Notes: generated from the letters alone by a model not told the origin. DNA of 64,000 nucleotides from JAODBJ01 sp963782465 (GCA_963782465.1 CAWAJR010000002.1:434001-498000), one strand, 5' to 3'; positions 33,042-41,785 are shown, counted from the stretch's first letter. Numbers and translations are program-made.

Positions 33042-33878
33042 ATGACGCCCGACGCGACGGCACCGCTCGACCCGCTCTCGTTGATCGACCTCGACCGGTA
33101 CCCGATCGCCGATCTCGACGCGCCCGGGGCGCGCCGCGTGATCGAAGATGCGCGGGGCGACCTCGCGGCGAACGGTGTCGCGATCTTCCCCGGATTCGTC
33201 CGGCCGGAAGCCGTAGCGTCGATCGCCGCGACCGTCGCCGCGACCAAGGAACGGGCGCACTTGGAGGACGTGTGGGGAACGCCGTACCTCGCGCTTCCCG
33301 ACGAGTCGATGCCCGAAGGCCACCCTCGGCGCACCTCGGTGCACAGCCGTACCTGGATCCTCGCCTACGACCTCGTGCCGGCCACCTCACCGGCACGCGT
33401 CCTCTACGAGTTCGACGGCTTGAAGGCCTTCATCGGCGCCGTCCTCGAACGCGACCCGCTCTACCGCATGGCCGATCCGCTCGGCGCCCTCAACCTCACG
33501 GCGATGGACGACACGCACGTCCAGGGTTGGCATTACGACAGCACCGACTTCGTCGTGTCACTCGCCGTGCAAGCGAGCGACGACGGCGGAGCCTTCGAAT
33601 GCGCGCCGATGATCCGCAATGCCGACGACGAGCACTACGACGATGTGGCGCGCGTGCTCGACGGCCGCGGGTCTGACCTTGTCGAGGTCTACCCGATGAC
33701 CGCCGGCACGTTGATGATCTTCATGGGTCGCCGCTCGTTGCATCGCGTGGCGCCGGTCCGTGGCGACCGCCCGCGCATCGTCGCGCTGTTCGCCTACGAC
33801 ACAACGCCGCACGCGAACAGTTCCGACCTGTTGAAGTTGGTCCGGTACGGCCGCACCGAGCCAATGGCCCCGGCGTGA
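33042..33878 (+). CDS. Phytanoyl-CoA dioxygenase-like Fe(II)/2-oxoglutarate oxygenase
   Basis: A 278-residue protein. The iron triad reads H-x-D in 'VQGWHYDSTDFVV' (about residue 166) and a distal His in 'RRSLHRVAPVRGDRPRIV' (about 233), with the Arg that binds 2-oxoglutarate seven residues on. The N-terminus carries 'GVAIFPGFV' as in phytanoyl-CoA and halogenase-like members (HalD/ArpA type). It would hydroxylate a small molecule with Fe(II), O2 and 2-oxoglutarate. Start ATG 33042 is chosen; GTG 33033 is possible. Its TGA overlaps the GTG of the Fae-like gene (GTGA), so the two are made together. Confidence 0.82.
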   Translation: MTPDATAPLDPLSLIDLDRYPIADLDAPGARRVIEDARGDLAANGVAIFPGFVRPEAVASIAATVAATKERAHLEDVWGTPYLALPDESMPEGHPRRTSVHSRTWILAYDLVPATSPARVLYEFDGLKAFIGAVLERDPLYRMADPLGALNLTAMDDTHVQGWHYDSTDFVVSLAVQASDDGGAFECAPMIRNADDEHYDDVARVLDGRGSDLVEVYPMTAGTLMIFMGRRSLHRVAPVRGDRPRIVALFAYDTTPHANSSDLLKLVRYGRTEPMAPA

Positions 33879-34393
33879 CACCGCTCAGCGGGTTCCGGAC
33901 CCAGATCGGCGAAGCGTTCATCGGCGACGGCGCAGAGGCCGCGCACGTCAACACGGTGTTGGGCGCGTACGGGAGCCCGGTCGAAACCGCGTGGGCGAGC
34001 GCCCTCGCGCACCCGTCTGCCGGTCACTCCCCGTTCGTCGCCGTCCTCCAACCGGGGATCGCGGTGAAGCCTCTCACGCTCTTCGTGAACAAGGCGACGA
34101 TCGCCTCCGACGCCCACGCCGCCCTGACCTTCGGTGCCGCGCAGGCCGGGGTGGCCAAAGGGGTCGCCGACGCGCTGGCGGACGGGACGATCCCGCGGAT
34201 TGACGCCGACTCGCTCCTTTGCATCGCCGCGGTGTGGGTGAACCCCGACGCGAAGGAAGCCAATCTGGTCTTTGGCAACAACGCGGCTGCGACTCGTGAG
34301 GCGCTCGTCGCCGGAGCGTCGAACGTTCCCACCCTCGACGACGTTCTCGCCGCGCGCGTGGCGCCATGGAACCCGTACTTCCGACCGTCGTGA
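33875..34393 (+). CDS. Formaldehyde-activating enzyme (Fae) homologue
   Basis: A 172-residue protein, the length of Methylorubrum Fae (170). It matches the family along its whole length: 'QIGEAFIGDGAEAAHVN' (H24 aligns with the catalytic His17 of Fae), 'KPLTLFVNKATIASD', 'FGAAQAGVAKGVADALADG' and 'VWVNPDAKEANLVFGNNAAA'. Fae condenses formaldehyde with tetrahydromethanopterin. Members outside methylotrophs and methanogens may bind other pterins or do other chemistry. No tetrahydromethanopterin pathway gene is in the window. It is coupled (GTGA) to the Fe/2OG oxygenase upstream, which could release formaldehyde by demethylation; this link is inference. Confidence 0.8.
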   Translation: MTPLSGFRTQIGEAFIGDGAEAAHVNTVLGAYGSPVETAWASALAHPSAGHSPFVAVLQPGIAVKPLTLFVNKATIASDAHAALTFGAAQAGVAKGVADALADGTIPRIDADSLLCIAAVWVNPDAKEANLVFGNNAAATREALVAGASNVPTLDDVLAARVAPWNPYFRPS

Positions 34394-34409
34394 GCGGCCG
34401 TGACGAAAC

Positions 34410-34445
34410 GAGCCCCCCTCGCCCGTCCGTGCGCGAGAGGGACTC
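34410..34445. terminator. Hairpin between convergent Fae-like and FG-GAP genes
   Basis: Arms GAGCCCCCCTCGC (34410-34422) and GCGAGAGGGACTC (34433-34445) pair at 11 of 13 positions around a 10-base loop. It fills most of the 70-base gap between two converging stop codons, so it may terminate both transcripts. No T-run is seen. Confidence 0.5.
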
Positions 34446-34463
34446 GACCGTTCCACTCCCGGA

Positions 34464-36147
34464 TCAGGTACCGCCGAAGTAGGCGTCGGCCTGCGGGCTG
34501 CCTTCGATGCCCGGCGTCGCCTGCGAGTACGCCCTGCTGTCACCCGACGTGACGCCTCGTGAACTCCCGCGCAGGTAATAGACCATGCCCGCGTGCTGCT
34601 GGCCGCTCACGGTCTTCCCGGCGGCGGCGATCATGAGGTCTGCGTAGCCGTCGTGGTTGAAGTCGGCCGTCTTCACCATCGAACCGAACTCGTCACCGCT
34701 GCCGGCGCCGCCACTTCGGATCCCGCGGGTCAGCTCGCTGAAGCCCTTGTACTTCCCGCGGTCGGCGGTGATGAGCGAGGTTCTCGAACCGGAGAAGACC
34801 AGCACGACGCCGTGGTCGATACCGGGGGTGTGCCCGAGCTCCCGCTTGTCGACGGTGATGGCCAGATCGGTGTAACCGTCGCCGTTGAAGTCGCCCGCCG
34901 TGAGGCAGTCGCCGAAGTTGTCGAGCGTCACCGGGTTGCCTCGCACGTAGGGGGTCGCGAAGCTCCACAGCTTCGACCCGGTGGTGGTGAGCCCGGTCAC
35001 GCTTCCGGCCAGGACGTAGACCGCACCGGCCAAGGGCACACCGGAGATCGTCTTGCCGTCGGCACCGACCGCCAGGTCGGTGATGCCGTCGTGGTTGAAG
35101 TCGCCGGCGGCGAAATACCGCGCCGAGCCGGCTGGTGTCACCCGGCGTCGACGGCATCCCGGCGGTGGCCTCCGTGAAGTACTGGTTGGTCGCGCCGATA
35201 TTGGCCACCGACGCGGCGCCGTACAGGATGTCGAAACCGCCGGAACTCGTCACCGCCGGACCGGGCGTGGCGTCGCCGAGGCTCTCGCCCTGCACGCCGA
35301 TCGCGACGTCCTTGAACCCGTCGTGGTTGAAGTCGCCGGTCGCGAGGGCCGAACCGAGAATGTCGTTGTGCTCCGCGGCATCGCCGAGGGTCTTGCCGAG
35401 GCCCCCCGCGGCACCCTGGTGGAAGTACAGCGACGGCAGCGTCGGGTTGTTCATCGACAGCTGCAAGCCGTTCTCGGTGCCGAAGAAGATGTGTACGGCG
35501 CCGACCTGCGTTTCGCCGTTGAGGTCTTCGCGCGGGACTCCGACGACGAGATCGGTGAAGCCGTCGTGGTTCATGTCGCCGGTCGCGAGCGCGTGCCCGA
35601 ACTGGTCGCCGACCTCAGGGTTGTCGGGGACACCCGACGACGCCTGGCTGATGTTTTGGTAGCCGCCACTGCCGGGCGTGCCGATGTTGCCGGTCTCCTT
35701 CAGGCCCGACGCCGAGCCGTAGATGATGTGCACCTGGCCCGCGTCGGTCTTGCCGTCGATCGTCGCGCCGTACTCACCGATCGCGAGGTCGTCGAAGCCG
35801 TCGCCGTTGAAGTCGCCCCAGGCCCAGTCCTCGCCGAAGCGGGCGTTCCTGGTGGGGACACCCTTGAGGGTCGGGTTGACGTTCGAGATCTTCGTGTGGT
35901 GCCGGACGACGCCGTTGACGAAGACGGAGCCGTACAGCACTTCGATCGCACCGGCGTTTGCTTCGCCGTTGACGGTCTGCTGGTCGATCGAGAGGACCGA
36001 ATCGGCGTACCCGTCCCGGTTGAAGTCGGGGTGGGCCCTTCCGATCCGGAGCGCCCCTGCCGCTTGCGGTGCCACCGCGGCGGGCGCCAGCCCCGCCGCC
36101 GCGATCGCGAGGACCGCAACCATCAAATGTCCGTATCGCTTGCCCAC
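34464..36147 (-). pseudogene. Secreted FG-GAP (integrin-alpha-like) repeat protein, interrupted by a +1 frameshift
   Basis: From GTG 36147 the protein begins with a signal peptide (residues about 5-32, Ala-rich). It continues with FG-GAP repeats marked by calcium-binding loops 'DFNRDGYADS', 'DFNGDGFDDLAIG', 'DMNHDGFTDLVVG', 'DFNHDGFKDVAIG'. Near 35113-35115 one extra base in an A-run (T on the coding strand) shifts the frame. The series then continues as 'DFNHDGITDLAVG', 'DFNGDGYTDLAIT' and 'DFNHDGYADLMIA' to the stop at 34464. Repaired length is about 560 residues with seven repeats, a seven-bladed propeller. Its likely role is surface or extracellular binding; no catalytic domain is seen. 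A GGGAGG site lies about ten bases before the GTG. Confidence 0.85.
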
Positions 36148-36308
36148 GCTCCGTCGTCCTCCCTGATCGTGGCCTGCGGACCACGGAGGGTATCGGATCG
36201 CCCGAAAAAAGGACATTCTCGCCCCCCATTGGCAGAGGGCATCCGATGGCCGGTCGCCTTCCGGACGGGTGCGTCGTACGCGCGCGTTGCCTCGGACGGA
36301 GGCCCGAA

Positions 36309-36587
36309 CTACTCGATGGGCAGCAGCGACAACCGCGTGAGCAGGTCGGTCTTCTGTTCCTCGAAATCTTCGAAGCTGAGCGTGCCGGCGGCGTAGCGCT
36401 GGTGGACCGCTTCGATCCGGGCGAGCAGTTCCCCGGGCGTGAGGACCTCGTCGGAGCCCAGGTCGAGATCGTCGCGTTCCTCGTCGCCGTCGCCCTTTTC
36501 CTGGCGGCGTTCCCGCTTTGCGGCGGCCTTGGCCTTCTTGGACCGCTCACGCTGCAGCTTGTCGAACGTCGTACGTCTCGTTGCCAT
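36309..36587 (-). CDS. Small charged protein with SHOCT-like C-terminus
   Basis: A 92-residue protein. Residues 1-35 are rich in Lys/Arg ('RERSKKAKAAAKRERRQEK'), residues 36-48 are acidic, and residues 55-90 ('LLARIEAVHQRYAAGTLSFEDFEEQK') match the SHOCT pattern, a short helical domain found at the ends of many proteins. A GGAG site five bases before ATG 36587 fixes the start. It lies between a FG-GAP gene and a cold shock gene on the same strand. Its function is unknown; the basic start suggests nucleic-acid contact. Confidence 0.7.
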   Translation of the reverse strand: MATRRTTFDKLQRERSKKAKAAAKRERRQEKGDGDEERDDLDLGSDEVLTPGELLARIEAVHQRYAAGTLSFEDFEEQKTDLLTRLSLLPIE

Positions 36588-36669
36588 TGCTTCTCCTTGA
36601 GGACTCCGCCGGACAGCGTCGACCGCCGGCAACCGAGCCGGCGGTCGACGAGCACACCCGACGAAAAGG

Positions 36670-36870
36670 TCAGATCACTCGCACGTTTTGCGCCTCGTCA
36701 CCCTTACGCCCCGGTCCGATCTCGAATTCAACCTGTTGGCCCTGCTCGAGGCTTCTGTAGCCCGCCCCGGCGATGTTCGAATAGTGCACGAACACGTCAG
36801 GTTCGCCCTCTCGAGCAATGAACCCGTAGCCCTTCTGCGCATCGAAGAACTTCACGATCCCAACAGGCAC
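36670..36870 (-). CDS. Cold shock protein (CspA family)
   Basis: A 66-residue cold shock domain protein, full family length. The RNA-binding motifs are 'KGYGFI' (RNP1, residues 13-18) and 'VFVHYS' (RNP2, 26-31), and it opens with the typical 'GIVKFFDAQKGYGFI'. It binds single-stranded RNA and DNA and acts as an RNA chaperone. The start is GTG 36870. The upstream leader has two tandem 11-base repeats (36882-36903). The C-terminal 'GRKGDEAQNVRVI' is standard. Confidence 0.93.
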   Translation of the reverse strand: MPVGIVKFFDAQKGYGFIAREGEPDVFVHYSNIAGAGYRSLEQGQQVEFEIGPGRKGDEAQNVRVI

Positions 36871-36881
36871 GCGCGAACTCT

Positions 36882-36903
36882 TTCACTTCACGTTCACTTC
36901 ACG
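36882..36903. repeat. Two 11-bp direct repeats in the cold shock leader
   Basis: TTCACTTCACG occurs twice without a gap, at 36882-36892 and 36893-36903. On the coding strand it lies 12-33 bases before the cold shock GTG, so it would be in the 5' untranslated region. It may be a protein- or RNA-binding site, or chance. Confidence 0.5.
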
Positions 36904-37016
36904 CCCGCGCCGAATGCTCTCGATAGCCCTCACAGGATAGGGCGATTCTCGGGTGCGCCGGGCATCGGCCCGCGCGAGGCTCCTCATCACCGGGTGCGGA
37001 GGAGGGGCTCGACGGC

Positions 37017-37847
37017 ATGGGCAACATCGATGAGAGCGACGTTCGCGTCGCCACGGTGACGGAATTGTGGCGGTACCCGGTGAAATCGATGCAGGGCGGG
37101 ATCGTGCCCGCATTCGAGGTCGGGACCACCGGTGTCGTAGGCGATCGCCGGTTCGCGGTGACCGACCGGGCCACCGGGCGCGTTCTTTCGGCCAAGACGG
37201 CGCCCCGGCTCCTCGAGGCGACGGCGACGACGGTCGACGGGGAGGTCTGGATTGCGCTGGCCGACGGCGTTTCGTGGCCCGCCGGCGACGCCGAAGCCGC
37301 GGCCCGGCTGTCGTCGTGGCTCGACCGCGATGTGGTGCTGAGTGAGGCCGACGACGGCACCCGAGCCTCGTACGAGATGACGTTCGACCCACCCAACGAC
37401 GACGCCGAGCTGGTCGACATCCCCTCGCCCGACGGCACCTTCCTCGACCTGGCGGCGCTGCACCTGCTCAGCACCAATTCGCTGGCGACGTGCGCGGCGA
37501 CCGGCGACGCGAGCGCGTGGGACCGGCGACGCTTCCGGCCCAACGTGCTCCTGAGCGCGATCAGCACCGAGCCCTACCCGGAAGATGCCTGGGTCGGCCG
37601 GACATTGGCCGTCGGCGGAGCGGCCGCGACGGTGCTCATGCGAACCGTTCGTTGCGCGATGCCGCTCCGGGGGCAACCGCCTCACCCGGCCGGTCACCGT
37701 TTGGCGCGCGACGTGAACGTGTTCCGTACGCTCTCGCGGGAGCACGACAACCACCTCGGCGTGTACGCATCGGTGCACGAAGCCGGCGTCGTGCACGTCG
37801 GCGACACCGTCACGCTCGCCGCGACTACATCCTCCCCGGCGGCGTGA
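37017..37847 (+). CDS. MOSC domain protein (mARC/YcbX-like)
   Basis: A 276-residue protein with an N-terminal MOSC_N barrel ('TELWRYPVKSMQGG', residues 15-28, is the hallmark) and a C-terminal MOSC domain. 'RFRPNVLLS' and the conserved Cys in 'MRTVRCAMP' (about residue 212) match the molybdenum-binding region of mARC/YcbX enzymes. These hold molybdenum cofactor and reduce N-hydroxylated compounds. A GGAGG-rich site upstream supports ATG 37017. No partner reductase is next to it. A molybdopterin oxidoreductase is also encoded in this window (59849), so the cell does make the cofactor. Confidence 0.85.
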   Translation: MGNIDESDVRVATVTELWRYPVKSMQGGIVPAFEVGTTGVVGDRRFAVTDRATGRVLSAKTAPRLLEATATTVDGEVWIALADGVSWPAGDAEAAARLSSWLDRDVVLSEADDGTRASYEMTFDPPNDDAELVDIPSPDGTFLDLAALHLLSTNSLATCAATGDASAWDRRRFRPNVLLSAISTEPYPEDAWVGRTLAVGGAAATVLMRTVRCAMPLRGQPPHPAGHRLARDVNVFRTLSREHDNHLGVYASVHEAGVVHVGDTVTLAATTSSPAA

Positions 37848-37928
37848 ACGGGCCCGTTTGTGGGTTGATCCCGAGCATTCGGCTCGGACCGGGCCTATCT
37901 TGCGGCGCACGCTCGAAAGGTGACGCAC

Positions 37929-38723
37929 ATGGCCAGGGTCTTGATCACGGGTTGTTCGACGGGGATCGGCCGCGCCAGCGCCGTCGAGCTCACCAAGCGG
38001 GGCCACGACGTCGTCGCGACGGCGCGGCGGCCCGAAACCCTCGCTGACCTCGACGTCGCCGAGCGCCTCGCGCTCGACGTCGACGACGACGCATCGGTCG
38101 CGGCCGCGGTCGGGGCGGCGGGCACCATCGACGCGCTGGTGAACAACGCCGGGTGGGAGGTGAGCGCACCGGTCGAGACGGCGCCCGTCGATGTCGTTCG
38201 GGCCATGTTCGAAACCAACTACTTCGGTGTGCTCCGCATGGTGCAGGCGGTCGTGCCGCAAATGCGCCAACGCGGATCGGGCGTGATCGTGAACGTCTCG
38301 TCGATCGCGGGCCGCGTCGCCTCACCGTTCGCGGGCTTCTACTCCGGGTCGAAGTTCGCGCTGGAAGCGCTGTCGGAAGCGATGCACTACGAGCTCGGCC
38401 ACTTCGGTCTGCGCGTCGCGCTGATCGAACCTGGTTCGATCGAAACGAACTTCGGCTCGAACGTCCGCCATTACGGCAAGGATGCTGCGCCCTACGATGA
38501 ACTGAACGCGCAGTGGGACGGCGCGCTCGAGAAGTTGCGCACCGGCGAGGCACCCGGGGGCGAACTCGTTGCGTCGGCCATCGCCGACGCGATCGAGAAG
38601 CCCGAAACGCCGTTGCGCACACCGGTGGGCGAGGATGCTCGACTCATCATCTCCGTACGTACCAGCACCGACGATGCCGCGTTCGAAGCGACGATGCGCG
38701 AGACGATCGGCCTGACCTGGTGA
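37929..38723 (+). CDS. Short-chain dehydrogenase/reductase (SDR)
   Basis: A 264-residue classical SDR. The dinucleotide motif 'ITGCSTGIGRAS' is at residues 6-17, 'LVNNAGWEV' at about 76, and the catalytic Ser-Tyr-Lys in 'NVSSIAGRVASPFAGFYSGSKFALEAL' (in part 'FYSGSKFALEAL'). It would oxidise or reduce a hydroxyl/keto group with NAD(P). The sequence resembles the 'SDR family oxidoreductase' group close to 17-beta-hydroxysteroid dehydrogenases. An AAAGG site eight bases before ATG 37929 decides the start over GTG 37920. It converges with the next gene with only four bases between stops. Confidence 0.9.
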   Translation: MARVLITGCSTGIGRASAVELTKRGHDVVATARRPETLADLDVAERLALDVDDDASVAAAVGAAGTIDALVNNAGWEVSAPVETAPVDVVRAMFETNYFGVLRMVQAVVPQMRQRGSGVIVNVSSIAGRVASPFAGFYSGSKFALEALSEAMHYELGHFGLRVALIEPGSIETNFGSNVRHYGKDAAPYDELNAQWDGALEKLRTGEAPGGELVASAIADAIEKPETPLRTPVGEDARLIISVRTSTDDAAFEATMRETIGLTW

Positions 38724-38727
38724 TGCG

Positions 38728-39546
38728 TCAGCCGTCGTAGAAGAACGGCGCGTGCAGGCCGGCGAGTTCGCGCTCGCGGTCGGTCGTCGCTCGGGCGATG
38801 GCCTCGGCCGACAACTGGTTCGCGACGTCGGTCGTTCGGATCCGTTGCGCGATGTCGCGCCGCCCGTAGTGGACCTGGAGGAAGTACCGGCCGGTACCCC
38901 CCGAGGCCGCACTCCCGCGGTGCCAGATGTCGGACACGAAGCACAACACGTCGCCGGCCGCGGCTTCGAGCTTCAAAGGCCCGCGCCCGTCGTAGGTCGG
39001 CGCGCCGGCGGAGAGGTGCTCGTAGGGCACCATGCGACCCGAGCGATGGCTGCCCGGCACCACTTCGGTGGGCCCGTCGGCCGCGGTGCAGTCGGCGAGC
39101 ATGAAGTGCGTCGCCACGACGAACACCGGGTAAGGGACGCGATCGTCCCACGGCACCCCTTCGGGCCGGGGCACGTGGGGGCCGGCATCGGTGTGCCAGA
39201 GGCTGCCGCCGAAATCGGGCGGGTTGCGCCACGCCGTGTTCGCGATCACATGGCAGTCGTCGCCGAGCAACGGCTCGATCGCTTCGAGCACACGCGGGTT
39301 CGCGATCGCCGCCTGGCAGGCCGCACTGCGATTGAGCATCTCGTAGCGGAACTCGTCCTTGTCGGTGCGCGAGCGCTCGGCCGGGACGTCGAGGAACGTC
39401 GCGTCGATCTCGGTTCGCATCGCCTCGATCTCGGCGGGCGAGAACACGCCCTCGAGGCGTGCCCAACCATCGCGTTCGAGTTGCGCACTCGCGGCGGGCG
39501 GGTCGCCTTCGTACACACCGAGGTTCTTCATCACGCGCCGGATCAC
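38728..39546 (-). CDS. Phytanoyl-CoA dioxygenase (PhyH) family protein
   Basis: A 272-residue Fe(II)/2-oxoglutarate oxygenase. The iron triad is H-x-D in 'GGSLWHTDAGPHV' (about residue 133) and His in 'FVSDIWHRGSAA' (about 215), with the 2-oxoglutarate Arg in 'GRYFLQVHYGRR'. The N-terminal 'LERDGWARLEGVFSPAEIEAM' is also typical. It would hydroxylate a lipid-like or small substrate. Start GTG 39546 is given; GTG 39534 and ATG 39531 are equally possible and no ribosome site decides. It follows a GNAT gene on the same strand after about 23 bases and is a distant paralogue of the oxygenase at 33042. Confidence 0.85.
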   Translation of the reverse strand: MIRRVMKNLGVYEGDPPAASAQLERDGWARLEGVFSPAEIEAMRTEIDATFLDVPAERSRTDKDEFRYEMLNRSAACQAAIANPRVLEAIEPLLGDDCHVIANTAWRNPPDFGGSLWHTDAGPHVPRPEGVPWDDRVPYPVFVVATHFMLADCTAADGPTEVVPGSHRSGRMVPYEHLSAGAPTYDGRGPLKLEAAAGDVLCFVSDIWHRGSAASGGTGRYFLQVHYGRRDIAQRIRTTDVANQLSAEAIARATTDRERELAGLHAPFFYDG

Positions 39547-39569
39547 GACGGCGACGCTACGCGTCGCGC

Positions 39570-39998
39570 CTACGCCGGGGCCAGACGCTTCTGGTACAGG
39601 TACTGCCGGTAGCCACGCGGCGTGTCGTGCGTCGTTCCCACCAGCACGTAGCCGAGCCGCGTATACAGCCACGGAGCTTGGAACTCGTGCGTGTCGATCA
39701 CGATCGACACGCAGCCGCGCCGGCGCGCTTCGTCCTCGGCGGCAACGAGCAGGCGCCGGCCGAGACCCGTGCCGCGCAACGGCTCGTCGATCCACAGGTA
39801 GTCAATCCGTGCATAGCCGCCCCACGTGAACCCGTCGATGCCTGCGATGAGGCGGCCGCCTTCCCGGAGGAAGCACGACAGGGCCGCACCGTCGTGGTAA
39901 CCGGTGGTCTCCTCGTTGTAACGATGGATCGCGTCGCGGAGTTCGGCGACATCGGCCTCGTCCGCTTCACGCGAAATCGCAATGTCGAACCTGGCCAT
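39570..39998 (-). CDS. GNAT family N-acetyltransferase
   Basis: A 142-residue single-domain acetyltransferase. 'DYLWIDEPLRGTGLGRRLLVAAEDEA' (in part 'PLRGTGLGRRLLVAAEDEA') is the acetyl-CoA motif A (about residues 78-100), followed by 'IDTHEFQAPWLYTRLGYVLVG'-type motif B ('FQAPWLYTRLGYVLVG'). The usual length for small GNATs is 140-160 residues. ATG 39998 is chosen by homology; an open frame upstream to 40223 is shadow of the LysR gene. The target is unknown. It is downstream of LysR on the same strand. Confidence 0.85.
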   Translation of the reverse strand: MARFDIAISREADEADVAELRDAIHRYNEETTGYHDGAALSCFLREGGRLIAGIDGFTWGGYARIDYLWIDEPLRGTGLGRRLLVAAEDEARRRGCVSIVIDTHEFQAPWLYTRLGYVLVGTTHDTPRGYRQYLYQKRLAPA

Positions 39999-40048
39999 AC
40001 CGACGAGTGAACCAGAAGGACGTTGTTCCCGCACGAGGCGCGAGCGAA

Positions 40049-40963
40049 TCATTCGGCCCACGAGCTGCCGAGGGCCGACGAGAGGAACGCCCGGGCCGCC
40101 GGCGAGAGCGGTGCTCGCCGGTGCACGATGCCGACCGTTCGTTCGAGCGCGGGTTCGAGCCGCGCGATCACCGCTCCCTGCTCGGCCGCGCGGCGCGCGA
40201 TCGGCAACGGCAACAGCGCGCACCCGGCGCCCGCGAGGACGAGCGGGACGATCGCCTCGCGTTGGCCGGTCTCCACCGCGACGACCGGCTCCGCACCGGC
40301 TCGGGCCAGCGCCGCGTCGAGCAGGTCGCGCGTCGAGGTACCCGCGGTGGTCGCGATCAACGGCCGGTGCGCGAGCCAGTCGGCCGTGACCGCCGGCGAC
40401 AACCCGCGCCGCGCCGGCTTCGGCGACGGCAACTCGGTGCCGGGCGGGCAGACCGCCCAGAGGGCCTGGCGGCCGAGCGGGTGGGCGACGACCCCGGCGG
40501 GGAGGTCGCCGAGATCGGTGAGCGCGAGTTCGGCGCGACCGTCGGCGATCATCGCGAGGAGATCGCGCCGGTTCTCGGGTTCGGCGACGTGCACGATCAC
40601 GCCGGGATAGCGCGACCGGAACGCGCCGATCAGGGGCGCGAGCGGTTCCGCCGCGAGCGTCGGGATCGCGACGAGGTCGAGCGAACCGTGCACGACCTGC
40701 GCGACGCCGGCTACCGCGTCGCGCACCGCGTCGGCTTCGCGGAGCAGGCGGCGAGCCGGCGCCAGCACCGCTTCACCGGCGCTGGTCAACGTGACCCGCC
40801 GCCCGAGCCGATGGAACAGCGGCTCGCCGAGTTCCCGCTCGAGCGTCGCGACCCCGGCCGACAGCGACGGCTGCGAGACGTGCAACGCCCGCGCCGCGCG
40901 GGTGAACCCGCCCTCGTCGACCACCGCGACGACGTACTCGACCTGCCGAAGTTCGATAGTCAT
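40049..40963 (-). CDS. LysR family transcriptional regulator
   Basis: A 304-residue LysR protein. The N-terminal winged helix-turn-helix ('ARALHVSQPSLSAGVATLERELGEPLF', residues about 24-50) and the following linker are typical; residues about 90-300 are the effector-binding domain. It is divergent from a TSUP exporter gene and probably activates it in response to a small anion or organic acid. The intergenic region (40964-41019) contains inverted repeats suited to LysR binding. ATG 40963 is the start. A GNAT gene follows on the same strand. Confidence 0.9.
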   Translation of the reverse strand: MTIELRQVEYVVAVVDEGGFTRAARALHVSQPSLSAGVATLERELGEPLFHRLGRRVTLTSAGEAVLAPARRLLREADAVRDAVAGVAQVVHGSLDLVAIPTLAAEPLAPLIGAFRSRYPGVIVHVAEPENRRDLLAMIADGRAELALTDLGDLPAGVVAHPLGRQALWAVCPPGTELPSPKPARRGLSPAVTADWLAHRPLIATTAGTSTRDLLDAALARAGAEPVVAVETGQREAIVPLVLAGAGCALLPLPIARRAAEQGAVIARLEPALERTVGIVHRRAPLSPAARAFLSSALGSSWAE

Positions 40964-41008
40964 AGCCTATCGTAAGCATGGGAGATATGACTTGGATATA
41001 TCGGTAGC
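40955..41008. promoter_or_regulatory. LysR-TSUP divergent control region with two inverted repeats
   Basis: CGATAG and CTATCG flank seven bases at about 40954-40972, overlapping the LysR start. GATAT and ATATC flank nine bases at about 40984-41002. Both are AT-richer than their surroundings, as expected for LysR binding and promoter elements. Their position between divergent regulator and target genes supports an operator; the exact sites are inferred. Confidence 0.5.
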
Positions 41009-41019
41009 GGCAGCCGACA

Positions 41020-41781
41020 ATGGAACGAATGAGCGCCACAACCCTCGTCGGGGTCGCCCTGATCGGGCTGGCGGTCGGCTTCCTGAGCGGGTTGTTCGGC
41101 AAGGGAGGGTCGGCCGTCGCCACCCCGCTCCTGCATGCGATCGGCATCTCGGCCATCGCCGCGGTCGCGTCCCCCTTACCGGCCGCGATCCCCGCCACCT
41201 TCGTCTCGGCCCGGGCTTACGGGCGCGCCGGGCACGTCGAGCGGCGCCTCGTGACCTGGGGTGCGGCCATCGGGCTGCCCGCGACGGTCGCCGGCGCGAT
41301 CGCCACGCGCTGGATCAGCGGCGACGTGCTGGTGCTCGCCACCGAGCTCCTGCTCCTCGGGCTCGGGTTGCGGTTCCTGCTCGCGCCCGGCGAGCCGGCC
41401 GGGGGGGCCGGCCCGGTACGGGGCTTCGGGTGGCGGGCCGCCACGGTCGCGCTGGGCGTCGGTTTCATCTCCGGCCTGCTCGCCAACGGCGGCGGGTTCC
41501 TCTTCGCGCCGCTGTTCGTCGTCGTCCTGCACCGGCCGCTCAAAGACGCGCTCGGCACGTCGTCGGCGCTCGCCTGCGCGCTCGCGATCCCCGGCACGAT
41601 CGTCCACGCCGCGCTCGGCCACATCGACTGGACGATCACACTCGTCTTCGCGATGGCGTCGGTACCGTTCGCCGCGCTCGGGGCACGGGTCGCGCTCCGC
41701 GCCAAGATCCGCCCGCTCGAACGCGCCTACGGCGTCGCGATCGCCACCTTCGCCGTCGCCTTCCTCATCGCCGCGTTGTAG
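41020..41781 (+). CDS. TSUP family (TauE/SafE) membrane exporter
   Basis: A 253-residue protein with about eight hydrophobic segments arranged as two repeats, each starting with a Gly-rich hairpin: 'GFLSGLFGKGGSAVATPLL' (residue about 19) and 'GFISGLLANGGGFLFAPLF' (about 147). This is the TauE/SafE (sulfite/sulfoacetate exporter) family. It would export a small sulfonate or organic anion. ATG 41020 is used; ATG 41029 is an alternative. A LysR regulator is encoded divergently. The TAG stop is followed within five bases by a palindrome shared with other convergent junctions. Confidence 0.88.
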   Translation: MERMSATTLVGVALIGLAVGFLSGLFGKGGSAVATPLLHAIGISAIAAVASPLPAAIPATFVSARAYGRAGHVERRLVTWGAAIGLPATVAGAIATRWISGDVLVLATELLLLGLGLRFLLAPGEPAGGAGPVRGFGWRAATVALGVGFISGLLANGGGFLFAPLFVVVLHRPLKDALGTSSALACALAIPGTIVHAALGHIDWTITLVFAMASVPFAALGARVALRAKIRPLERAYGVAIATFAVAFLIAAL

Positions 41782-41785
41782 GACA

